This document shows, piece after piece, positions 50,067 through 59,009 of a stretch of DNA of 64,000 nt (positions are counted from its first letter, which is position 1; every line of letters starts with the position of its first letter). The position numbers and the translations under genes were made by a program. The DNA lies in the NCBI GenBank assembly GCA_002336895.1, contig DDFC01000035.1, positions 71,741 through 135,740 of the forward strand, in the 5' to 3' direction. This DNA is from Verrucomicrobiaceae bacterium UBA1938 (GTDB lineage Bacteria; Verrucomicrobiota; Verrucomicrobiia; Verrucomicrobiales; Verrucomicrobiaceae). The notes beneath the pieces were generated by a model, which ran no database searches, was not told the origin of the DNA, and saw only the letters and a list, made by a program, of their open reading frames with translations.

Positions 50067-51542
50067 ATGAAACACTCTCTCGTCCGCTTCTTTTTTCTTG
50101 GCATCATCGCCACGGCGGCAGCTCAGGCTGCCGACCCTCTCGCCACCATCCAGCAGCTTCCCATCGAGTCTGGAAAGATCGTTTCCGCCGAACACTTCGG
50201 CACGGAAGACAAAAAGGTGCCTCCACACACGGTGGTGAAGCTCCTGCTCACACCGGGGAAGGACTCCCACATCAATGTCGAAATCTGCCTGCCTGAGACG
50301 TCGAAATGGAACAACCGCTTCATCGGCCTTGGCAATGGTGGCGCAGCGGGGCGCATCAATTCGGGCAGCCTGCTGGGCTACATGGCTCGTGGCTACGCAG
50401 TCGCCACCACCGACATGGGCACCGCACCTGACGCCTACTCCGGCGTGGGCAAGCCGGATGTCTGGAAAGACTTCGGCTACCGCGCCACGCACCTCATGAC
50501 CACCACGGCCAAGCAGGTCATCGCAGCCTGTTACGGAAGCCTGCCCAAATACTCTTACTTCAACGGCGGCTCCACCGGCGGTCAGCAGGCCATGCAGGAG
50601 GCTCAGCGCTACCCCGAAGATTATGACGGCATCATCGCCAACGTTCCCGCTCACTGCCGCACACCGCTGCACGCCTACTTCCTGTGGAATGAGCAGATCT
50701 TCCACCAGTGCCCCTTCTCCGCCGCGCAGGAGGAAAACATCATCGCCGCAGGCAATGAATACATGGCCGCGCGTGAGATCCCGCAGACCGCCGGCAAACT
50801 CGTCTCTGATCCACGCTGCAACGACAAGGACATCGAGGCCGTGATCTCCCTGGCCCGCAAAAAAGACCCGACACTGACAGACAAACACGCCGAGGCCCTG
50901 AGAAAACTCTTCACAGGTCCAAAGCACGCCATCACCGGAGAGCGCATCTTCAATGGCATCCCCTTCGGCAGCTCCTTCAAGATCGCCCACGGCCACCTCT
51001 ATCTTTTCAACTGGGTCTTCGGGAAGGACAAAGACCTCCTGAGCCTCGATTTTGGCAAGGACATCGACACCTACACCGCTGCGCTGGCTCCTTATTTGAA
51101 CGCCGAGAACCCCGACCTCTCCCCCTTCGCCAAACGTGGCGGCAAACTCATCATGATCTCCGGCTCCGCCGACTCCTGCGTCCCCTACCACGCCACCCTC
51201 GACTACTACGAGCGCGCCGCCGCCCAGTGCGGCTCCCTGGAAAAGCTGGCCGACTTCATGAAGCTCTACATCGTCCCCGGCATGAGCCATGGCCCCGGCC
51301 CCGGCATCAACAAACTGCCGGACATGCTCGGTCTCGTCATGACCTGGCGCGAAAAAGGCGAAGCCCCCCACACCCTCGACGCGCAGCGTGTGGTGGATGG
51401 CAAAACCGAGATCAACATGCCGCTCTATCCCTATCCGGAAAAAACGAGCTGGGATCAGGTCGCCGGATTCAAACCCGTCGCAGGCCCCCGTGGCGGCGTG
51501 GACCGTGTGGCAGCGCGTTTCAGCCCCAAGGCATCGGAGTGA
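50067..51542 (+). CDS. Tannase/feruloyl esterase family protein
   Basis: This 491-residue secreted alpha/beta hydrolase has a signal peptide (about residues 1-22). The nucleophile motif is NGGSTGGQQA with Ser169, the typical GGS(T/H)GG of tannases and feruloyl esterases. A capping region precedes the acid ISGSADSCVPY and the His in VPGMSHGPGPG. Such enzymes cleave aromatic esters, including plant-cell-wall feruloyl groups. It has no adjacent partner on the same strand. Confidence 0.88.
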   Translation: MKHSLVRFFFLGIIATAAAQAADPLATIQQLPIESGKIVSAEHFGTEDKKVPPHTVVKLLLTPGKDSHINVEICLPETSKWNNRFIGLGNGGAAGRINSGSLLGYMARGYAVATTDMGTAPDAYSGVGKPDVWKDFGYRATHLMTTTAKQVIAACYGSLPKYSYFNGGSTGGQQAMQEAQRYPEDYDGIIANVPAHCRTPLHAYFLWNEQIFHQCPFSAAQEENIIAAGNEYMAAREIPQTAGKLVSDPRCNDKDIEAVISLARKKDPTLTDKHAEALRKLFTGPKHAITGERIFNGIPFGSSFKIAHGHLYLFNWVFGKDKDLLSLDFGKDIDTYTAALAPYLNAENPDLSPFAKRGGKLIMISGSADSCVPYHATLDYYERAAAQCGSLEKLADFMKLYIVPGMSHGPGPGINKLPDMLGLVMTWREKGEAPHTLDAQRVVDGKTEINMPLYPYPEKTSWDQVAGFKPVAGPRGGVDRVAARFSPKASE

Positions 51543-51570
51543 TGCCCGTTCCGAAGTCTGAAAGCAAGGA

Positions 51571-52941
51571 CTAGGCGGCAACGAGATCGTAGCCGCGCCA
51601 CTCCTTCACAGTGACTTCAGCAAAGCTGCCCACCGGCAGCTTCTTGTTCACAAACACCGTGGTGTCGATGTCCGGGGCGTCCATCTCGCTGCGGGCCACG
51701 CCGGGCTCTTCCACCAGCACGCGCATCTTGCGGCCCACAAGGGTGGTGTTGAAGGACTCCACGCTGCGCTGGATGGCACGCATGGCCTCGTTCCAGCGGG
51801 CCTTGCGGGTCATATGGTGCAGCTGGTCCTCCATCTTGGCGGCACGGGTGCCTTCCTCGCGGGAGTAGTTGAAGACGCCCGCGCGCTCAAATTTGGTGTC
51901 CTCGATAAACTGCAGCAGCTCGTTGAAATCAGCCTCAGTTTCGCCGGGGAACCCCACAATGAAGGTGGTGCGGATGGCAATGCCGGGGATGCCTGCGCGG
52001 ATGCGCTTGATCAGATCGCGGATGTAGGCGCCGTCGGTCTCGCGCTTCATCAGGTCCAGCATGTGGTCGCTGATGTGCTGCAACGGCATGTCGATGTAAC
52101 GCGCCACCTTGGGGCTTTCGGCAATGGCCTGGATGAGATCGTCGCTCCAGTGCGCAGGGTGCGTGTAGAGCAGGCGGATCCAGAAGTCCCCCTCGATCTT
52201 GTTGAGCTCACGAATGAGGGTGGAAAGCGACTCACCCTTGCTGGAGTCCACGCCGCTGCGCGGCTTCGGGCGTTCTTCGGTCCACTTGTCCATGCCGAAG
52301 TAGGTCGTGTCCTGGGAGATGAGGTTGATCTCCTTCACGCCGGCGGCCACCAGCTGGCGCGCCTCCTTGATGATGCTCTCCTGCGTACGGCTGCGGTGGC
52401 GGCCGCGGATGCGCGGGATGATGCAGAAGGAGCAGGGATGATTGCACCCTTCGGCGATCTTGATGTACGCCATGTGCTGTGGTGTCAGGCGGAAGCGCGG
52501 CGTGTCGTAGTCCGGAATGTACTGCGGCTGCTTGGTGACAAGATTTTCCTGCTCGTGCTCCTTGGTGCCCACGAGATTCTGGATGATCGGCGCCACCTGC
52601 GTGATCTGGTCCAGGCCGATGAAGGCGTCCACCTCCGGCATGAGGCCCGGAAGCTCCGTGGAAAACCGCTGGGAGAGGCAGCCCGCCACGATGATCTTCT
52701 GCTTGGCGCGCTTCTTGGATCCGGCACGGCCGTCCACGGCATCATGCACCGCACCCACGCTCTCCTTCTTGGCCATGTCGATGAACGAGCAGGTGTTCAC
52801 GATGAGCACATCCGCAAGTTCAGGCTCAGGTGTCATGACCATGCCAGCCTGCTGGAGGTGGCCGATCATGATTTCCGAGTCGATGAGGTTTTTTGCGCAA
52901 CCGAGGGAGACGAGGCCGACTTTGATCATGGGGGCTGGCAT
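51571..52941 (-). CDS. rimO: Ribosomal protein S12 methylthiotransferase
   Basis: This 456-residue radical SAM enzyme adds a methylthio group to the S12 aspartate. Its N-terminal UPF0004 domain starts VGLVSLGCAKNLIDSE. The radical SAM cluster is in EGCNHPCSFCIIPRIRG (CxxxCxxC), and a C-terminal TRAM domain holds VNKKLPVGSFAEVTV. The start was taken as ATG 52941; ATG 52929 is also possible. The longer frame from 53025 lies outside the family similarity. It converges with the tannase gene and shares no operon with it. Confidence 0.93.
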   Translation of the reverse strand: MPAPMIKVGLVSLGCAKNLIDSEIMIGHLQQAGMVMTPEPELADVLIVNTCSFIDMAKKESVGAVHDAVDGRAGSKKRAKQKIIVAGCLSQRFSTELPGLMPEVDAFIGLDQITQVAPIIQNLVGTKEHEQENLVTKQPQYIPDYDTPRFRLTPQHMAYIKIAEGCNHPCSFCIIPRIRGRHRSRTQESIIKEARQLVAAGVKEINLISQDTTYFGMDKWTEERPKPRSGVDSSKGESLSTLIRELNKIEGDFWIRLLYTHPAHWSDDLIQAIAESPKVARYIDMPLQHISDHMLDLMKRETDGAYIRDLIKRIRAGIPGIAIRTTFIVGFPGETEADFNELLQFIEDTKFERAGVFNYSREEGTRAAKMEDQLHHMTRKARWNEAMRAIQRSVESFNTTLVGRKMRVLVEEPGVARSEMDAPDIDTTVFVNKKLPVGSFAEVTVKEWRGYDLVAA

Positions 52942-53042
52942 CTTAGCGCCTTTACGGCCTGCGGAAAGGAGAAAGATGCCTCTCCGGCAGGCAGCGGCCC
53001 AGCCGTGGAGGCAGGGGGCCGGCATTCAAACCATCAATCGAC

Positions 53043-55058
53043 TCAGGAAACGAGCATGGGCGCCTGCTGCATGGAGCGGTTGGCGGAGAGGTCAAAAATG
53101 CCCCCCTCGCTCTGCGGCTTCTGCACGGCCTTGGCCAGCGCTTTGCTCAGCCCGTCCAGGGAGTAGGGCTTGAGCATGATGTCCACGGGCGGCGTACGCC
53201 CCTGGCTGAGGAGGGTGAATTCGTCCGGATCAATGACAAAGCCGCTGCAGACCACCACGGGCACGTCGTTGCCCACGGCACGCAGCTCCTTGAAGGTGTC
53301 GCGGCCGGAGAGCTTGGGCATGTAGATGTCCAGCAGCACGGCGTCCACTTTCTCCTTGGTGCGCAGCAGGATGTCCAGCGCCTGCTGGCCGTCGGCAGCC
53401 TCCAGCACGCGGTAGCCGAGGAAGCCGAGCATGTTCGTGGCGATGGAGCGCACCGGGGCTTCGTCATCCACCACCAGGATGGTGGTCTGCCCGCCGATGG
53501 GGGCATTGATGGCAGGGCTGTTGTCGATCGGGGGTCCGGCATCTTCGTCCACCTGCTCGGGATTGAGCAGACGCGGCAGGAACACGCGGAACTCGCTGCC
53601 ACGACCCAGCTCGCTGTCAAATTCGATCCAGCCTCCATGCTCACGCACGATGTCCTGCGCCGTGGAGAGCCCGAGCCCGGTGCCCTTGCTGCCGGCCTTG
53701 GTGGTGAAGAAGGGCTCAAAAATGCGGGAGCGGTGCTCCTCTGAGATTCCGTGGCCGTTGTCGCGCACCACGAGCATGACAAAGTCGGCTTTGTCATTGC
53801 TCTCGCCAGCCTTGGAGGGCAGACGATGCGTCACGTTTTCCACCGCGATCTCGATCACGCCTTTGTCTGCAGGCAGGGAATCGCGGGCATTGAGGCAGAG
53901 ATTCAGCATGACCTGCTCGATCTGGGTGGCGTCTCCTGTGGCGTAGGAGGCATCCATGCCGCCACGCATCTGGATGGTCACGCGCGGGTCCACGCTGTGT
54001 TTGAGCAGGTTCTGCACATCCGCCAGCAGGCGCTTGAGATTCATGGTCTTGCGCACGGTGACTCCGGTGCTGCGGCGTGAGTAGCCCAGGAGGGATTTCA
54101 CCAGCTCCGCCGCACGCGTGGTGGCGTGGCTGGCGTTTTGCAGCTTGTCACGCACGCCGGCCTGGTTGGATGCAGGTGTCAGCTCAGCGAGGGTGAGATT
54201 GCCGCGGATGGCGGTGAGGAGATTGTTGAAGTCATGGGCAATCCCCCCGGCCAGCTGACCAATGGTGCCCATCTTCTGGGATTCACGCAGCTGATTTTCC
54301 AGCACGCGCATTTCAGAGCGGTCTTTGACGATCCAGATACGGCCGATCACCTCCCCAGCATCCGTGCGCATGGGGCTGGAGCGCAGGGAGAAGACCTTGT
54401 TGTCATTGGAGACGAGCGGCGGGGTCTCATCCTGGCCATCCAGCTTGACGGAGCATTTTTCGACCCATGCGGTGATGACCGCTTTTTCCTGAAACCGGTC
54501 GATCAAGGCATTGAGCACACGAGTCGAGTCACGCCCCGCGACCTCCTCCACGGGCTTGCCGAGGAAGTCGTCCAGCTTGGCGTTGGATGCAATGATGGCC
54601 CCCTGGGCATCCACCACGAGCACGCCTTCATCACTGGCGGCAAAGAGCCCCTGCAACGCGGTGAAGGCTTCACGCAGCAGGCGCTCGGCATTGAGCAGGC
54701 GCTGCGCCGTCTGGCAGGCATGCTGCTCAGCGGCATTAAGTGCCTGGCGCTGCTTGGCAAAGATCATGTTGATGTCGCAGCGCAGTTTCCAAAAGTCGGC
54801 GGGCAGCCATTCGGCTGACTGGGCATCCGGCGGCACTCCACGCAGCACGGCGGTCGTGCCGCGCATCACGGCGGTCGTGGGCTTGAGCAGCCAGCCGGAG
54901 ATGAGGTAGGCCGTGAGGAAGACTCCGCCGCCCAGCAGCACACCCGTGATCCCAAAGAACCATTCCAGCTGTTGTCCCATCATTCTGGCAGCTCCCATGG
55001 CCGGCAGGAAGCCGAACAGCCAGAGCGGAAACAAGATGCGTAGTCTCAGGGAGTTCAT
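53043..55058 (-). CDS. Hybrid histidine kinase with PAS, kinase and receiver domains
   Basis: This 671-residue protein has two membrane helices (about residues 8-22 and 33-56), a PAS domain (about 130-245), a dimerisation helix with H275 in GGIAHDFNNLL, a HATPase domain (about 385-495) with NGHGISEEH and GTGLGLS, and a receiver domain (about 525-645). The receiver phosphoacceptor is D577 in VLLDIYMP. The output domain is missing, so it may signal through a separate phosphotransfer protein. It begins 33 bases after a small protein gene on the same strand. The stimulus is unknown. Confidence 0.9.
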   Translation of the reverse strand: MNSLRLRILFPLWLFGFLPAMGAARMMGQQLEWFFGITGVLLGGGVFLTAYLISGWLLKPTTAVMRGTTAVLRGVPPDAQSAEWLPADFWKLRCDINMIFAKQRQALNAAEQHACQTAQRLLNAERLLREAFTALQGLFAASDEGVLVVDAQGAIIASNAKLDDFLGKPVEEVAGRDSTRVLNALIDRFQEKAVITAWVEKCSVKLDGQDETPPLVSNDNKVFSLRSSPMRTDAGEVIGRIWIVKDRSEMRVLENQLRESQKMGTIGQLAGGIAHDFNNLLTAIRGNLTLAELTPASNQAGVRDKLQNASHATTRAAELVKSLLGYSRRSTGVTVRKTMNLKRLLADVQNLLKHSVDPRVTIQMRGGMDASYATGDATQIEQVMLNLCLNARDSLPADKGVIEIAVENVTHRLPSKAGESNDKADFVMLVVRDNGHGISEEHRSRIFEPFFTTKAGSKGTGLGLSTAQDIVREHGGWIEFDSELGRGSEFRVFLPRLLNPEQVDEDAGPPIDNSPAINAPIGGQTTILVVDDEAPVRSIATNMLGFLGYRVLEAADGQQALDILLRTKEKVDAVLLDIYMPKLSGRDTFKELRAVGNDVPVVVCSGFVIDPDEFTLLSQGRTPPVDIMLKPYSLDGLSKALAKAVQKPQSEGGIFDLSANRSMQQAPMLVS

Positions 55059-55091
55059 AGAGGAGTGGTCGTATGGTTGGGATGAAACGGA

Positions 55092-55712
55092 TCAGTTGAC
55101 GGTTTGGCCTTGCGTGGCGGCAGTGTTCGTACGTTGAATGATTTGATGCATGCAGTGCTCCACCGCTGCACTGAGGTGGCTTTCCAGCCAGGTCTCCACT
55201 TCCGCCCTCAGAGTGGCTATGCTCGCCTGTGTGGATTGATTCGCCGAGGGGATTCTCTGCTCCAGCCTGTCGAGCCGGTCGCTCAAGGCGCTCACATTCA
55301 TGGCGATGCCGAAGATGTCGTTTCTCAACTGGTCAATCTGCGCTGAGAGATCGTGCCCCGCAGCGGCTGTTTTGGCGGCATTAGGCCGGGCGGATGAAGA
55401 TGGCGATGAAACTGCCGCCGTCAGTGCTTGATCGACCTCCTGTTCTGCGGCAAACGCCTGGTTTCCAGCAAACAAATGCGTATCCCGCGGATGTACCGGG
55501 ATTGGACGCGGGGCCATTCCGGCCGCAGGCAGCGGAAAAGGATTCCCGGCGGTGCCAGGAAGAGGCTCTGTGCTCACAAAGCCAGGGGCTAGGTTCATCA
55601 TCGTCTCAGGCACAGCCGCAGGCATCGGCTCCATAGGGCTCTGGCCCTCAGAGTTTTGGCGTTGTGTAGAAAATGAAAAAGGTAAAGGCATGCGTGGAAT
55701 CAGGCAGTCCAT
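55092..55712 (-). CDS. Small Pro-rich protein with a predicted coiled coil
   Basis: This 206-residue protein has a Pro/Ala-rich N-terminal half and a helical C terminus. The helix DLSAQIDQLRNDIFGIAMNV...LSDRLDRLEQRI has heptad-like spacing, followed by ASIATLRAEVETWLESHL. It starts upstream of the hybrid histidine kinase on the same strand with a 33-base gap, so the two may be co-transcribed. ATG 55712 was used; ATG 55691 is possible. No family is recognised, and a role as kinase partner is only inferred. Confidence 0.55.
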   Translation of the reverse strand: MDCLIPRMPLPFSFSTQRQNSEGQSPMEPMPAAVPETMMNLAPGFVSTEPLPGTAGNPFPLPAAGMAPRPIPVHPRDTHLFAGNQAFAAEQEVDQALTAAVSSPSSSARPNAAKTAAAGHDLSAQIDQLRNDIFGIAMNVSALSDRLDRLEQRIPSANQSTQASIATLRAEVETWLESHLSAAVEHCMHQIIQRTNTAATQGQTVN

Positions 55713-55990
55713 GGAATTTTATCAATATTAACAATAAAATCCATAATTATTTTGAACAAAATCGGTCTGCCATCCGGTTTGTCTTGCAAATTATCCTTCA
55801 ATAGCCGCTCAGATTTGTCGCCCCCAGAGTCGCAACACATCGTTGATTTACAATTATTTAACGAACATTACCTCGGACATTATGCGATATTTTTCCACCC
55901 CTCCCGCCAGAAACGCCTGATGAATACCCCGCTTCTTCAAAAAAAAGCACTGCCTTGCACGATCCACAGCCCCGGCTAACCTCACCACAC
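55713..55990. promoter_or_regulatory. AT-rich divergent intergenic region
   Basis: This 278-base gap separates the small coiled-coil gene from the second Fur gene. It is AT-rich, e.g. ttgatttacaattatttaacg near 55843-55863, and should contain the divergent promoters. No Fur-box consensus was identified by eye. Confidence 0.4.
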
Positions 55991-56470
55991 ATGGACGAAC
56001 GTATCACTCAACGCTTGGAAGCTCACCTGGCCAGCCAAGGCCTGCGCCGAACCAAGCAACGGGATGTCATTGTCGAGGCCGCCTTCGCCTCCGATGAACA
56101 CTTCAAGGCGGAGGAGCTGCTGGAAAAAGCCCGCAAGCTCGACAACACCGTCTCTCGTGCCACTGTATACCGCACCCTGACCCTGCTGGTGGAATGCGGG
56201 CTGCTGCGTGAGGTGGATCTGGGCCGTGACCAGACCTACTACGACCCCAATTTCCTCGACAAGCCCCAGCACAACCACCTGATCTGCCTGGACTGTGACC
56301 GCGTGGTGGAGTTTGAAGACGACCACACCGCCCTGCTGCACGACTGCATCACCCGTCGGCTGGGATTCCAGCCCAGCATGAAAAGCATGCGCATCGAAGC
56401 CCACTGCGATGAGCTTTTGCGTCTGGGCAAATGCAGCTACCGCGATGCCAAGCTCGCGGCAGCTGTGTAA
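55991..56470 (+). CDS. Fur family transcriptional regulator
   Basis: This 159-residue metal-responsive repressor has a winged helix (GLRRTKQRDVIVEAAF to SRATVYRTLTLLVECGLLREV) and a metal domain containing HNHLICLDCDRVVEFEDD. It has one standard CxxC pair (LICLDC) and a spaced pair of Cys in AHCDELLRLGKC, so the second zinc site differs from that in E. coli Fur. ATG 55991 was chosen; the TTG at 55955 would add an unlike extension. It could be a PerR- or Fur-type sensor. The following gene, NagB, is convergent. Confidence 0.88.
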   Translation: MDERITQRLEAHLASQGLRRTKQRDVIVEAAFASDEHFKAEELLEKARKLDNTVSRATVYRTLTLLVECGLLREVDLGRDQTYYDPNFLDKPQHNHLICLDCDRVVEFEDDHTALLHDCITRRLGFQPSMKSMRIEAHCDELLRLGKCSYRDAKLAAAV

Positions 56471-56481
56471 AGATCAGCGAA

Positions 56482-58368
56482 TTACGCCCGGCGCCAGCGC
56501 TGGAACGTCTCGATGGCCTCATACTCGGCCAGCCCCAGCGCGTCATAAAGACGTGCGTTTTCACGATTCGTCTCCGGCGCTTCTTTTTCCAGAGAAGACA
56601 GGGCTCCATAGCGGGACAGAGCGATGGCCTTGCGCTCCAGCTGCAGCGGACTCATGGGGATGGCCATGTCAATCTCATGCGGCTCCAGCGGGCGCTCTTT
56701 GCCGCGATACAGCCAGACGCTGCATGAACTCGCAAACTCCTCGCCGCCGCAGGTCTGCAGGGCGGCCACCAGCAGGCGGAAGCAGATGCCGGACACGCTG
56801 GAGGGGTCGGCGGCATCACCGGTGACGTAGATCTGGTGGGGCTTGTGCTCCTGGAGCAGGCGTACGAGAGCCTTGTGATCCTCCTCCGTGCTCTTGAAGC
56901 GGCGGTAGCGGCCCTGCTCATAGAATGGCAGATCCAGGAAGACCACCCGGTCGCTGGCCAGGCCGACGGTGTGGGCGGCGTCGCGCACCTCACCACGCAG
57001 GATCAGACCCTTGAGCTGGCGCAGCAGCGGCTGGTCTTCGCCAAACTCCCCTTTCGCCTCCAGCAGCCCCAGCGCCTCCTTGGCATAGGCCACCTGGGCT
57101 CCCCAGGCAGCGGGGTTGGCCGCGTTGGAGGCCAGTTCGAGCAGGGTCTCGGCAAATTTGTCCGCCTCGCTGTCCGGCACGCGCAGGCTGCCAGAGGTCA
57201 GGGAGATGAAGCGCACGTCGTGCCCCTGCTCGACCATGCGGTCGATCGTGCCACCCATGCCGGTGATGGCATCCTGCGGCTCCGGGCTGAAAACCAGGCA
57301 GCGTTTCGGATAGGGGCGGGCACGCTCCGGACGGTAGGTGTCATCTTCATCGGGCTTGCCCCCGGGCCAGCCGGTGATGGTGTGCTGGAGCTGATTAAAG
57401 ATGCGAATGTTGAGCTGGTAGGCCGGGCCCTGTTCGGAGAGCAGGTCGGAGAGGCCGTTCTCATTATAGTGCTCGTCCACCAGCTTGAGGATCGGGCGCT
57501 TGACCTTGAAGGCCTGCCAGACCATGGCGCGGCGGGTTTCACGCGGCGTCCAGGAAGCCGGTCCGACCAGCCAGGGCAGCTTGATGCGGGTCAGCTCGCG
57601 GGAGGCGCCGTGGTCGATGAAGAAGCGTGCATCCGGATGATCCTGCAGGAAGGAGGCCGAAATGACTTCCGTCATCGGGCCTTCGACGGCCTTGGCCACC
57701 ATGGAGGCTTTGTTTTCCCCCCAGGCCATCAGCACCAGCTTCTTGGCGCGCAAAATGGTCCCCACCCCCATCGTGATGGCAAAGTGCGGCACGTTCTGCT
57801 CCCCGCGGAAGTCACTCGCGGCGTCCTGGCGTGTCACACGGTCCAGTGTGATGCGGCGGGTCAGAGAGTCGCGGCTGGAGCCGGGTTCGTTGAATCCGAT
57901 GTGGCCCGTACGACCAATGCCAAGAATCTGCAGATCCACCCCGCCGGCTGCTTCGATCCTCTCTTCATACTGGCGGCAGTGGTTGAAGACCTGGTCCCCC
58001 GGCACCATGCCACTGGGCAGGTTGATGTTCTCCTTCGGGATGTCGATATGGTCAAAGAGCTGCTCCGCCATGAACTTCGAGTAGCTTTCCGGGTGCTCGG
58101 AGCTGAGACCGTAATATTCGTCCAGATTGAAGGTGATGACGTTCTTGAAGCTCAGCCCCGCCTCTTTGTGCAGGCGGATGAGCTCGCGGTAGAAGGGCAC
58201 CGGCGTGGAGCCCGTGGCCATGCCCAGCACGGCGGCTTTTCCGGCCTTGTTCTTGGTCTCGATCAGCAGCTTCACCTCCTGTGCCAGCGCCTTGGCTGCG
58301 GCAGCGGAATCAGGGAAAATGATGGTCGGGACTTTCTCGTAGGCTTCGGCTGGGGGTCGGATGGACAT
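56482..58368 (-). CDS. Glucosamine-6-phosphate deaminase fused to a degenerate PIG-L-like domain
   Basis: The 628-residue protein begins at MSIRPPAEAY (ATG 58368). Residues about 15-260 form a NagB domain with MATGSTPVP, the catalytic NLDEYYGL and GRTGHIGFNEPGS, consistent with conversion of glucosamine 6-phosphate to fructose 6-phosphate. The C-terminal part (about 370-628) resembles the PIG-L/LmbE deacetylase fused to NagB in other bacteria. However, the normal HPDDD ligand motif reads FSPEPQDA, and ADPHGTH reads ADPSSVS, so two ligand positions are lost. The domain may be regulatory or structural. Confidence 0.88.
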   Translation of the reverse strand: MSIRPPAEAYEKVPTIIFPDSAAAAKALAQEVKLLIETKNKAGKAAVLGMATGSTPVPFYRELIRLHKEAGLSFKNVITFNLDEYYGLSSEHPESYSKFMAEQLFDHIDIPKENINLPSGMVPGDQVFNHCRQYEERIEAAGGVDLQILGIGRTGHIGFNEPGSSRDSLTRRITLDRVTRQDAASDFRGEQNVPHFAITMGVGTILRAKKLVLMAWGENKASMVAKAVEGPMTEVISASFLQDHPDARFFIDHGASRELTRIKLPWLVGPASWTPRETRRAMVWQAFKVKRPILKLVDEHYNENGLSDLLSEQGPAYQLNIRIFNQLQHTITGWPGGKPDEDDTYRPERARPYPKRCLVFSPEPQDAITGMGGTIDRMVEQGHDVRFISLTSGSLRVPDSEADKFAETLLELASNAANPAAWGAQVAYAKEALGLLEAKGEFGEDQPLLRQLKGLILRGEVRDAAHTVGLASDRVVFLDLPFYEQGRYRRFKSTEEDHKALVRLLQEHKPHQIYVTGDAADPSSVSGICFRLLVAALQTCGGEEFASSCSVWLYRGKERPLEPHEIDMAIPMSPLQLERKAIALSRYGALSSLEKEAPETNRENARLYDALGLAEYEAIETFQRWRRA

Positions 58369-58562
58369 GGCGCGATGGGTTGGGGGATAATACGAAGAGA
58401 ACTCAGAAAGTCGCACAAGCAACCTTCATTCACTCCACCGCTCCCACGTTAGGAAGCGCCTAACATATGACTTACGTCACTCAGCGACTCTTGGAATCCC
58501 CTGCATTTCATCTTACCTTTGCTGTCGGGTGATGACACTCCCCCAATCCAACCAGACATCTC

Positions 58563-58985
58563 ATGCGCATTGATTATGCAACCATCGAACCAGAACTGAT
58601 CTCACGTCTCCGCCAGCTGACCCGCGACTTGGCCAAAACCGCCCTCCCTGCCGGTCTTCGAGCCCTGGTGGAGCTGCGGGTCTCCCAGATCAACCACTGC
58701 ACCTACTGCATCCAGGTTCACCGTGCGGAGGCGCGGCAGCATGGCGAAGATCCAGCGCGCATCGAGCAGCTTTCAGAATGGCGCACATCCCCCCTGTTCA
58801 CACCCCGCGAGCAGGCAGCCCTGGCCTGGGCGGAGGCACTCACAAATGGCGAAACCATCCACAACGATGAGAAGGAATTCCAGGAACTCAGCGCCCAGTT
58901 TTCCGAGGCGGAGATTGTGTCCCTGGGCCTGGCGGTCTCGCTGGCCAATTTTTGGAACCGGATGGCAGGCGGCTTCCGCAAGTGA
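58563..58985 (+). CDS. AhpD-like carboxymuconolactone decarboxylase family protein
   Basis: This 140-residue all-helical protein has the redox Cys-x2-Cys-x3-His motif HCTYCIQVH (C46, C49, H53), as in AhpD-type alkylhydroperoxidases. The rest, with ALAWAEALTN and AEIVSLGLAVSLANFWNRMA, matches the family. It is probably a thiol peroxidase or antioxidant protein. It stands alone on the plus strand. A hairpin overlaps its stop and probably acts as terminator. Confidence 0.88.
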   Translation: MRIDYATIEPELISRLRQLTRDLAKTALPAGLRALVELRVSQINHCTYCIQVHRAEARQHGEDPARIEQLSEWRTSPLFTPREQAALAWAEALTNGETIHNDEKEFQELSAQFSEAEIVSLGLAVSLANFWNRMAGGFRK

Positions 58986-58996
58986 CCTGCGGAAGC
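58972..58996. terminator. Hairpin overlapping the AhpD-like stop
   Basis: A 9-bp stem, gcttccgca/tgcggaagc, encloses a 7-base loop containing the TGA stop, followed by TTTC. It lies between convergent genes and may end the AhpD-like transcript. Confidence 0.5.
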
Positions 58997-59009
58997 TTTC
59001 GGCCTCCTC

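Noticed and set aside
56836..58452. Plus-strand ORF opposite NagB
   Set aside because: Antisense to a strongly supported NagB gene; Gln/His/Leu-rich translation without motifs.
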